DNA of 8,983 nt from Clostridium sp. CAG:557. Lineage in GTDB: Bacteria; Bacillota; Clostridia; Oscillospirales; Acutalibacteraceae. Location: the NCBI GenBank assembly GCA_000435275.1, contig FR883883.1, positions 1 to 8,983 of the forward strand. Direction: 5' to 3'. Position 1 is the stretch's first letter. Each line of letters begins with the position of its first letter. Under the pieces are notes generated by a model. That model was not told the DNA's origin. It saw only the letters and a list, made by a program, of their open reading frames with translations, and did not search any database. Positions 1-4,868 of this stretch are shown here, in pieces. The position numbers and the translations under genes are program-made.

Positions 1-173
1 CGCTTCGCATTGTTCGTTATTTCTTCCTGTTCGTCAGCGCTGCGTCCTCTGCCACCGGCAGTGCACCACTGCGAATCATCCAAAGTTTTTCTTTCGAGGT
101 CTCTTAATTCGTCCGCTTGTTTCAAATTGATTACAATTAAAATGAAAATTACTATTAACAAAAATATTTGCAT
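1..173 (-). CDS. small membrane-anchored hypothetical protein, partial (3' end beyond the window)
   Basis: Not recognised. An open frame reads leftward from ATG at 173 to the window edge, giving about 57 codons with no stop. A textbook AGGAGG (minus strand, 180-185) lies 6 nt before the ATG, which is the main support for a real gene. The first 17 or so residues (MQIFLLIVIFILIVINL) form one hydrophobic segment, suggesting a signal anchor or single membrane helix with the rest outside or inside the membrane. From about residue 20 the protein is hydrophilic and charged (KQADELRDLERK). Residues about 36-48 (QWCTAGGRGRS) are encoded by back-to-back small palindromes (50-60, 58-72 and 35-42) that resemble the intergenic repeat near 2028-2069, so the tail may be repeat-derived. 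It is divergent from the ncRNA unit. A spurious ORF is possible, but RBS plus hydrophobic start argues for a gene. Confidence 0.55.
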   Translation of the reverse strand, partial: MQIFLLIVIFILIVINLKQADELRDLERKTLDDSQWCTAGGRGRSADEQEEITNNAK

Positions 174-200
174 GGTTTTCCTCCTGTAAAAAACAAAATT

Positions 201-226
201 GCCACCTTAAAAATTTTTAAGATGAC
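201..226 (-). promoter_or_regulatory. 26-bp palindrome in the leader of the minus-strand small gene
   Basis: The 16 bp at 206-221 (CTTAAAAATTTTTAAG) are a perfect palindrome, and the symmetry extends to 201-226 with 11 of 13 positions matching per arm. The two imperfect positions become G-U pairs only in minus-strand RNA, so the hairpin is fully paired in the leader of the small gene but not in a plus-strand transcript. On that strand it is followed by AATTTTGTTTTTT and then the RBS. It could be a weak terminator/attenuator or a DNA operator. Confidence 0.4.
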
Positions 227-239
227 ATGAAAATTTATA

Positions 240-268
240 TTGAATTTTTTTATCGCCTTTGGTACAAT
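240..268 (+). promoter_or_regulatory. sigma-A-type promoter of the 275-594 transcript
   Basis: TTGAAT (240-245) and TACAAT (263-268) are separated by 17 bp, close to the vegetative consensus. Transcription should start at about 275. The promoter faces away from the minus-strand small gene. A 6-bp inverted repeat (CGCCTT 254-259, AAGGCG 293-298) flanks the -10 region; it may be incidental or an operator. Confidence 0.65.
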
Positions 269-274
269 AATAAG

Positions 275-594
275 TATAAAAATTATCAATTTAAGGCGAA
301 TGCAAGATTCGGTAAACATTGTAAGTGGCTTGAGCCCGCATTACTGCTGGTTTCTCTCAAGTCCCTTATAACTACCAAGACCAAGTAGTGTCCGGAGGTA
401 ATTCGCACATTTTAAAGATTAAGTAATAATTATTTTTAGCTTGTGCTTGCATTTTTATTTTCCAGGTTCCTGTTGGTTGCTTGCATCAGAAAGGCCTGAG
501 AGCAATTTTACGGATTAGTTTCAAATTTTTTATAACTTCAGGCCAGCATAACGCTGAACCAAATTTACGCGAAAAGGGTTCAGCGTTAGTTTTT
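275..594 (+). ncRNA. candidate structured non-coding RNA of about 320 nt, family not identified
   Basis: This stretch has its own promoter and intrinsic terminator but no credible ORF. The 5' part folds well on paper. P1 pairs 296-301 with 401-406 (GCGAAT/ATTCGC). P2 pairs 308-312 with 392-396. P3 is a long arm, 321-334 with 356-369, having one mismatch and a few G-U pairs. P4 is a small hairpin, 371-375 with 385-389. P3 and P4 meet P2 in a three-way junction. Segment 299-306 (AATGCAAG) can instead pair with 446-453 (CTTGCATT), and part of it with 480-486, so P1 has a competitor. A further stem pairs 493-499 with 538-544 (GGCCTGA/TCAGGCC) just before the terminator. The long arm plus a hairpin opposite a single-stranded strand is vaguely like 6S RNA, and in enterobacteria 6S (ssrS) neighbours zapA, but I see no decisive 6S sequence. 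I also see no SRP, tmRNA, RNase P or T-box signatures. A leader riboswitch for zapA is the other possibility. Confidence 0.5.
549..594 (+). terminator. intrinsic terminator ending the ncRNA unit
   Basis: A perfect 12-bp stem (549-560 TAACGCTGAACC with 577-588 GGTTCAGCGTTA) has a 16-nt loop and is followed by GTTTTT. It lies 110 bp before the zapA start, so it either ends a stand-alone RNA or attenuates read-through into zapA. Confidence 0.8.
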
Positions 595-704
595 GTATAA
601 GTTTATACTTAGGCATTTAATTTTTATGGTGCGTAGTTATTTATATTTGCTTTATCGGTAACTTTGAGCTGTTTTAAAATTTAGATAAATTTGGGGGATT
701 AATT

Positions 705-1160
705 TTGGAGAAATCTAGAGTGAAGTTAAATATTTGTGGATCGGATTATATCTTGGTTTCAGAAGATAGTGAGTCTTATATGCATTTGGTTGGCGAAAAG
801 GTTGATGAAAAGTTAAGTGAAGTTTTAACGAAAAACCCGAAACTTTCTGTTTCTATGGCAGCGGTATTATCTTCATTAGAGTTTTGCGATGAAGTAATGA
901 AGACTCAAGAGAAGTTTGAAAGTCTTAAATCTCAAATGAAAAAATATGTGGGTGAAAATGCTCAAATTCAAATAAAATGCAAAAATTTAGAAAATGAAAA
1001 CTTTAACCTAAAAAGCGAAATTAGTGATTTAAAGCTGAAAATTGAAAATTGCAAGAGTGAGGTAGAACGTTGTAAAGTCGATAATACGGCTGGGTTTAAT
1101 CCGCAAGGTGATATTGTAACGTTTTCTGTATTAAAGAATGAAATCGCTAGTGACTGCTAG
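705..1160 (+). CDS. zapA: cell division protein ZapA with extended coiled-coil tail
   Basis: ZapA-family protein of 151 residues. The family binds and bundles FtsZ filaments, stabilising the cytokinetic ring in the cytoplasm. The N-terminal domain is recognisable: a beta hairpin (residues 5-18, VKLNICGSDYILVS) followed by an acidic turn and the helix with VGEKVDEKLSEV (about 29-40), then a second helix (about 48-70) that typically mediates dimerisation. Residues about 66-125 form a long, charged, leucine-spaced coiled coil, longer than in the roughly 110-residue E. coli protein but usual for Firmicutes versions. The start is TTG at 705, supported by GGGGGA at 693-698 with a 6-nt gap; there is no better in-frame ATG nearby. 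The upstream neighbour is the ncRNA and its terminator; no clear promoter was found between 594 and 705, so read-through or a weak promoter is likely. The downstream gap holds a structured repeat. In other Firmicutes zapA often neighbours rnhB, mutS2 or pheT, which are not here. Confidence 0.88.
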   Translation: MEKSRVKLNICGSDYILVSEDSESYMHLVGEKVDEKLSEVLTKNPKLSVSMAAVLSSLEFCDEVMKTQEKFESLKSQMKKYVGENAQIQIKCKNLENENFNLKSEISDLKLKIENCKSEVERCKVDNTAGFNPQGDIVTFSVLKNEIASDC

Positions 1161-1167
1161 TTTGGTG

Positions 1168-1258
1168 GCCGCCCAGGAACTCATTTTTGAGTTCCTGGGC
1201 GAGTTTGATAATTATATCAAACTCGCCGCTTAGTAAATTTTTTACTAAGCAGGGCGGC
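1168..1258. repeat. intergenic palindromic element A: GC outer stem closing three hairpins
   Basis: It begins 8 nt after the zapA stop. The outer arms are GCCGCCC (1168-1174) and GGGCGGC (1252-1258). Inside are three perfect hairpins: 1171-1183 with 1188-1200 (13 bp, loop TTTT), 1198-1210 with 1215-1227 (13 bp, loop ATTA) and 1228-1237 with 1241-1250 (10 bp, loop TTT). Adjacent stems share a few bases, so the exact junction can slide. Almost every base lies in a stem. It may end or stabilise the zapA message, but no T-tract follows the structure. The same topology recurs at 8904-8983. Confidence 0.85.
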
Positions 1259-1535
1259 ATTGTAGGCGGGTTTTGAGCAGATTTAAAAGATGTAAAAAAG
1301 TAAAAATATATGATAATTTAAGGATAAAATTGAAATTTTAAGCTTAAAAGTTGTCAAAATACTAGTTGCTGTGGAAAATTCGGTTGAAAAAGTTGAAAGA
1401 TTGAAATTTTTCAACAACCATAGCAAAAATAAAAATGGCGGTAAAATAGTTTTAGTTTGCAGAATTGTGGATTAAACAGTTTATTTTGTTAAATGATGTT
1501 AAAGCTTGTTTAAAAATGTCGGAGAGGTGAAAATT
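1259..1535. other. AT-rich gap before dut, no gene seen
   Basis: About 275 bp without a credible ORF on either strand. The main structure is a long inverted repeat at 1366-1426, listed separately. No convincing sigma-A promoter was found; TTGTCA at 1351 and TTGCAG near 1457 have only poor -10 partners. The transcription start of dut is therefore not placed. Confidence 0.5.
1366..1426. repeat. 61-bp AT-rich inverted repeat upstream of dut
   Basis: The outer arms 1366-1374 (TTGCTGTGG) and 1418-1426 (CCATAGCAA) pair with one G-U. The inner arms 1383-1391 (GTTGAAAAA) and 1407-1415 (TTTTTCAAC) are perfect. The 15-nt loop again contains GTTGAAA. No T-tract follows on either strand, so it is not a standard terminator. 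It may be another palindromic repeat or a regulatory hairpin for dut. Confidence 0.6.
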
Positions 1536-1988
1536 TTGAGTTTTAAGTCTAATAAAGTAAAATTAATGAAAATCAAAGAAAATGCGATAATTCCAGCGCG
1601 AGCAACAAAAGGTTCAGCTGGACTTGATTTGTATGCTTGCATTGAAGAACCAATTAATTTAAATGCGGGAGAGTCAGTGCTGATACCGACAGGAATAGCT
1701 GTTGAGCTTCCTAATAATGAGATGGCGGCGTTTATTTTTGCAAGAAGCGGTCTGGCGACTAAATATGGAATTTCGTTGTCAAATGGAGTTGGCGTTGTGG
1801 ACAGTGATTATAGAGGTGAAATTTGCGTAGGGTTGCGAAATTTTGGCAAAGAAAATTATGCAATTGAAAAAAATGAACGCATTGCGCAGATGGTGATAAT
1901 GCCGGTGATTTCTGCGATTTTTTCTGAATGTGAAGCCTTAAATAAAACAGATCGAGGCAATGGAGGTTTTGGGTCAACGGGAAAATAA
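1536..1988 (+). CDS. dut: deoxyuridine 5'-triphosphate nucleotidohydrolase (dUTPase)
   Basis: Trimeric-type dUTPase (EC 3.6.1.23), hydrolysing dUTP to dUMP and pyrophosphate. This keeps uracil out of DNA and supplies dUMP for thymidylate synthesis. All five family motifs are present in the 150-residue product: motif 1 AGLDLYA (about 28-34), motif 2 ARSGLATK (69-76), motif 3 GVVDSDYRGEI (86-96, with the catalytic Asp), motif 4 NERIAQMVI (113-121) and the Gly-rich motif 5 RGNGGFGSTG (140-149) that closes over the nucleotide. The length is normal. The start is TTG at 1536, because GGAGAGG at 1521-1527 sits 8 nt upstream. An in-frame TTG at 1506 has no RBS and would put that SD inside the gene, and the ATG at 1566 lacks a good SD although it would still keep every motif. 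The gene stands alone between palindromic elements, with a hairpin-plus-T terminator at 2119-2157. Confidence 0.93.
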   Translation: MSFKSNKVKLMKIKENAIIPARATKGSAGLDLYACIEEPINLNAGESVLIPTGIAVELPNNEMAAFIFARSGLATKYGISLSNGVGVVDSDYRGEICVGLRNFGKENYAIEKNERIAQMVIMPVISAIFSECEALNKTDRGNGGFGSTGK

Positions 1989-1991
1989 TTG

Positions 1992-2069
1992 AGTGCATCG
2001 AGTACAACCTTTGCGATTTAGGAGGGATGCACTGCCGCACAGGTACACGATGCAACCTGTGCCGGTGGC
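1992..2069. repeat. intergenic palindromic element C downstream of dut
   Basis: It starts 4 nt after the dut stop. The first stem pairs 1992-1999 (AGTGCATC) with 2026-2033 (GATGCACT), enclosing 26 nt. The second stem pairs 2037-2044 (GCACAGGT) with 2055-2062 (ACCTGTGC), loop ACACGATGCA. GGTGGC follows at 2064-2069. TGCACTGCC (2028-2036) and GGTGGC occur side by side, without the second hairpin between them, in the minus-strand small ORF near 51-66. The ten bases at 2046-2055 (minus strand GTTGCATCGT) recur at 8937-8946 in element B. Confidence 0.7.
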
Positions 2070-2118
2070 GCTTTGAATTTAAATTTACATTAAAAATATG
2101 TAAACTATGTATTTTTTT

Positions 2119-2157
2119 TATATATTTCGGAGATAATTTCGAAATATATATTTTTTT
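2119..2157 (+). terminator. AT-rich intrinsic terminator after dut
   Basis: A perfect 11-bp stem (2119-2129 TATATATTTCG with 2140-2150 CGAAATATATA) is followed directly by seven T residues. The stem is AT-rich, so strength is uncertain, but its place between dut and the mreB promoter fits an operon boundary. Confidence 0.6.
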
Positions 2158-2158
2158 A

Positions 2159-2188
2159 TTGAGAAAAATGTGGTTTGTGTAGTATAAT
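2159..2188 (+). promoter_or_regulatory. sigma-A-type promoter of the mre operon
   Basis: TTGAGA (2159-2164), an 18-bp spacer and a perfect TATAAT (2183-2188). The predicted start is near 2195, giving a leader of about 60 nt before the mreB ATG. It directly follows the dut terminator. Confidence 0.65.
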
Positions 2189-2255
2189 ACTTGTAAAATA
2201 ACATTTCTATGTAAAAAAATTATTGTATTGTGGTCGAAAGGGGCAAAAAATCAGA

Positions 2256-3266
2256 ATGTTTTCTAGGGACATAGGCATAGATTTAGGTACAGCAAATACT
2301 TTGGTATTTATGAAAAATAAGGGAATAATTTTACGAGAGCCATCTGTTGTGGCTGTGGATGTGAATACTGATACAGTTTTAGCGGTGGGCCTTCAGGCAA
2401 AAGACATGATTGGCAGAACACCGGGCTCTATAGTGGCGGTAAGTCCACTGAAAGATGGAGTGATAGCAAATTTTGACATTACAGCGACTATGTTAAAGCA
2501 TTTTATAAGAAAAACTGTAAAAACCAGCATTTTTGGCAAACGTCCGAAAGTTGTAGTTTGTATACCGGCAGGAGTTACCGAAGTGGAAAAAAGAGCCGTG
2601 GAAGATGCAACAAGGCAGGCAGGCGCAAGAGAGGTTGAACTTATTCAAGAACCGATGGCAGCGGCAATTGGTGCGGGTTTACCGGTGGCAGAGCCGACGG
2701 GAAGCATGGTTGTGGACATTGGCGGCGGAACTTCTGAAATTGCGGTAATTTCGTTGGGAGACATTGTTACATCGCAGTCTGTGAGGGTTGCCGGCAACAA
2801 ATTTGACGAAGCAATAGTAGCGTACATCAAAAGAAAATATAACTTACTTATAGGCGAGCGTACCGCGGAAAACATAAAAATTCAAATTGGGTCAGCGTTC
2901 GAATATGAAAATGAAGGCACGATGGACATTAAAGGTCGAAATTTGGTTGATGGGTTGCCAAAACATATAGAAATCACGGCTGCAGAGGTTCGAGAGGCGC
3001 TATATGATTCTTTAAATGCTATTGTGGACGCGATTAAGGGCACCCTTGAAAAAACTCCACCGGAACTTGCCGCAGATATAATTGACCATGGAATCATGCT
3101 GACGGGCGGTGGTGCGCTTCTTCGCGGACTTGACCAGTTGGTTTCAAATGAAACGAAAATGGTAGTTCACGTGGCAGAACGCCCATTGGATTGCGTTGCG
3201 GACGGTACGGGTAAGCGCTTAGAATTGGTTTTGCCGAGGAGTTATTACAGACGCAAAAATTCATGA
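2256..3266 (+). CDS. mreB: rod shape-determining protein MreB (actin-like)
   Basis: Bacterial actin homologue of 336 residues that forms membrane-associated filaments and guides lateral cell-wall synthesis with MreC, MreD, RodA and PBP2. The ATPase fold is complete: phosphate-1 loop IGIDLGTANT (about 6-15), the segment IQEPMAAAIGAGLP (about 130-143), phosphate-2 loop DIGGGTSE (about 154-161) and the adenosine motif IMLTGGGALLRGLD (about 280-293). The length is typical. I chose ATG at 2256, which gives the normal N-terminus MFSRDIGIDLG. GGGG at 2240-2243 is the likely SD, with a rather long 12-nt gap. An in-frame TTG at 2223 would add 11 atypical residues. It is the first gene of the mreB-mreC-mreD-PBP2 cluster, behind the promoter at 2159-2188. 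An Mbl/MreBH-type paralogue cannot be excluded by eye, but the mreCD context favours MreB. Confidence 0.95.
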   Translation: MFSRDIGIDLGTANTLVFMKNKGIILREPSVVAVDVNTDTVLAVGLQAKDMIGRTPGSIVAVSPLKDGVIANFDITATMLKHFIRKTVKTSIFGKRPKVVVCIPAGVTEVEKRAVEDATRQAGAREVELIQEPMAAAIGAGLPVAEPTGSMVVDIGGGTSEIAVISLGDIVTSQSVRVAGNKFDEAIVAYIKRKYNLLIGERTAENIKIQIGSAFEYENEGTMDIKGRNLVDGLPKHIEITAAEVREALYDSLNAIVDAIKGTLEKTPPELAADIIDHGIMLTGGGALLRGLDQLVSNETKMVVHVAERPLDCVADGTGKRLELVLPRSYYRRKNS

Positions 3267-3290
3267 TAATTTTATTTATCTTTTTGCTAG

Positions 3291-3347
3291 AGCGGGGATC
3301 GTTTTTGAAAGGTCTCCGCTTATTTGATAGCGATTTTTTGTGCTTTT
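3291..3347 (+). terminator. hairpin between mreB and mreC, possible leaky terminator
   Basis: A 10-bp stem (3291-3300 AGCGGGGATC with 3311-3320 GGTCTCCGCT, two G-U pairs) is followed by TATTTGATAGCGATTTTTTG. The T-run is displaced from the stem by about 13 nt, so full termination is doubtful. It may tune mreB against mreC or protect the mreB message end. Confidence 0.4.
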
Positions 3348-3376
3348 GAGTTATTTTTTGTAAAGGAGCGCTGAGT

Positions 3377-4249
3377 TTGAAAAAATTTTTTACGAGTAAT
3401 GGCTTTAAAATTTTTATAGCGTGTGTTTTTATTGTTGCCGGAGTTTCTATTTTGACTTTTGTACCTGGCGCAAATTCGTTGCCGAATATGATAGACTTTA
3501 TTTCGACTCCTATGCAGAAAGTATCTGATGATTTAACAGACTCGGCGATTTCTGTTGTGCCTCAAACCCAAAAATCTGCAGAGGACTACGAACAGGAAAT
3601 TCAAAATTTAAAATCAGAGTTGAAACGCATGCGGACAATTTTGGTGGACTATTATGATGTTAAACGCGAAAATGCACAGTATTTAAAGTTTTATAATTTT
3701 AAAAAGCAAAATGAGTCTTTAACTTTTAAAATGGCTTCGGTAATTGCAAAAGACCCGAACGATTTATTTTTTGGCTTTACTTTGGACAAGGGAACCAGCG
3801 ACGGAATTTCTGTGAATGACCCAGTGATAACGGACAATGGTTTGATTGGCAGGGTGGCTTCGGTTAAGAGTCATTCTTGCATTGTAAAAACGATTTTATC
3901 CCCGGAGTATAAAATTGGCGTTATAGATAAAGTTACCGGAGACAGTGGTGTTATTGCTGGCAAGAAGTCTTTGGCCAACGAAAACAGGACGGCTATGATG
4001 TATGTTTCTGCACAAAACAAGATGCAGGTGGACGATATTGTTGTCACATCGGGCCTTGGTGGCATTTGTCCGAGAGATTTACCGGTGGGAATGGTTAAAG
4101 AAATAAAAAATGATGAGTATGATTCATCGTTTTATGCCATAATTGAGCCTTTTGACGATGTGAAAAATATTATTGACGTTTTTGTTGTAACTGGTTTTCA
4201 GGGTAAAGGAAACATAATTTCTGAGCTTTTGCCTCAAGTAAAAAAATAA
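3377..4249 (+). CDS. mreC: rod shape-determining protein MreC
   Basis: Elongasome scaffold of 290 residues linking MreB in the cytoplasm to PBP2 outside the membrane. A short basic N-terminus (MKKFFTSNGFK) precedes one membrane helix at about 11-29. A dimerising coiled coil follows (about 66-105, heptad-like EQEIQNLKSELKRM). The extracellular double beta-barrel domain spans about 115-275 and contains DKGTSDGISVNDPVIT (about 137-152), NGLIGRV (154-160) and VTSGLGGICPRDLPVG (about 223-238). The last two are characteristic of the family. The start is TTG at 3377, with AAAGGAG at 3362-3368 and an 8-nt gap. It lies 110 bp after mreB and 87 bp before mreD. Length and domain order are normal for Firmicutes. 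Confidence 0.93.
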   Translation: MKKFFTSNGFKIFIACVFIVAGVSILTFVPGANSLPNMIDFISTPMQKVSDDLTDSAISVVPQTQKSAEDYEQEIQNLKSELKRMRTILVDYYDVKRENAQYLKFYNFKKQNESLTFKMASVIAKDPNDLFFGFTLDKGTSDGISVNDPVITDNGLIGRVASVKSHSCIVKTILSPEYKIGVIDKVTGDSGVIAGKKSLANENRTAMMYVSAQNKMQVDDIVVTSGLGGICPRDLPVGMVKEIKNDEYDSSFYAIIEPFDDVKNIIDVFVVTGFQGKGNIISELLPQVKK

Positions 4250-4262
4250 AATTTGGAATTTT

Positions 4263-4303
4263 GGGGAACGCCGTGCCCCCACTATATCGCGGGGGCGCGG
4301 CCC
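4263..4303. repeat. GC-rich palindromic element D between mreC and mreD
   Basis: An 11-bp stem pairs 4270-4280 (GCCGTGCCCCC) with 4291-4301 (GGGGGCGCGGC), with one G-U pair and loop ACTATATCGC. It is by far the most GC-rich spot in this AT-rich operon. There is no T-tract (CTTATAAAATG follows), so it is not a normal terminator. GGGGCGCGGCCC at 4292-4303 differs by one base from GGGGCGGGGCCC at 8902-8913 in element B, suggesting one repeat family. Confidence 0.7.
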
Positions 4304-4336
4304 TTATAAAATGCTTTTACATTTCGGGAGGTTATC

Positions 4337-4849
4337 ATGAACGCTCTTTATAAGTATATACGTTTTTGGGCGTATACAATCGAAATTTTAGTTTTTTTTG
4401 TGATTGAAAGAATTCCGAATTTGGTTCCCAGTGTGAATCATGTTAAACCGATGATTCTGGTGCCGGTTGCGGTAATGATTGCTTTGTTCGAAGGCAAGAA
4501 TGTTGGGATAGTGTTTGGATTTATCATAGGTTTGTTTTTGGATACCAGTGCGACGGGCAAGATAGGTTTTTATTCGGCGGTTTTGGCTTGTTTGGGATTT
4601 TTAGTTGGAACGGCAGCACAGAAAATTATAAAGTTTAACTTAATTACCTCAGTTGCTTTTGTAATTGCGTTTACAACGGCATTTTACTTTGCGCACTTTA
4701 TTTTTGAGTACTTGTTTCGTGGATATCAAGACGCAATTTATGCGCTTTTTAACCATTATTTAATTGGAATGCTATATACCGTGATGCTATCGCCGTTTAT
4801 TTACTTTTTCAACAAGGCGTTTGCTGTGAATATTAAAGAAAAAGATTGA
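4337..4849 (+). CDS. mreD: rod shape-determining protein MreD
   Basis: Integral membrane protein of 170 residues and the third member of the MreBCD complex, thought to modulate PBP2 activation by MreC. It is very hydrophobic, with about five membrane helices (roughly residues 9-30, 38-52, 55-72, 77-97 and 102-125, plus a C-terminal segment near 140-160), and a charged tail NIKEKD. The conserved-looking loop between helices carries GLFLDTSATGKIGFYS (about 65-80), matching the usual G-x-x-x-D position in MreD. ATG at 4337 has GGGAGG at 4325-4330, a standard gap. Sequence conservation is low in this family, so the call rests on length, topology and position between mreC and the PBP gene. The next gene starts about 20 bp later, almost certainly in the same transcript. 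Confidence 0.88.
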   Translation: MNALYKYIRFWAYTIEILVFFVIERIPNLVPSVNHVKPMILVPVAVMIALFEGKNVGIVFGFIIGLFLDTSATGKIGFYSAVLACLGFLVGTAAQKIIKFNLITSVAFVIAFTTAFYFAHFIFEYLFRGYQDAIYALFNHYLIGMLYTVMLSPFIYFFNKAFAVNIKEKD

Positions 4850-4868
4850 CTTTATAAAGGAAAGGGGT

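Noticed and set aside
385..406. GTCCGGAGGTAA resembles the SRP RNA apical motif (GTCCGGAAGGAA)
   Set aside because: The closing pairs and the asymmetric loop of SRP helix 8 are not formed, and the rest of the region has no SRP domain; the bases fit better in the P2 pairing with 308-312.
490..505. GGCCTGAGAGC as part of a TPP riboswitch
   Set aside because: The CTGAGA-like core is present, but the second conserved TPP half is absent and no thiamine gene follows.
1160..1260. CRISPR array or tRNA cluster suggested by consecutive hairpins
   Set aside because: The hairpin units differ in sequence and spacing, with no repeated direct unit, and there are no tRNA signature bases.
1759..2055. 98-codon open frame on the minus strand across dut
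   Set aside because: Antisense shadow of a well-supported dUTPase gene, with no SD and low-complexity content; part of it reads through a palindromic element.
4263..4310. Intrinsic terminator between mreC and mreD
   Set aside because: The stem is strong but is followed by CTTATAAAATGC, with no T-run, and the downstream genes need to be transcribed.
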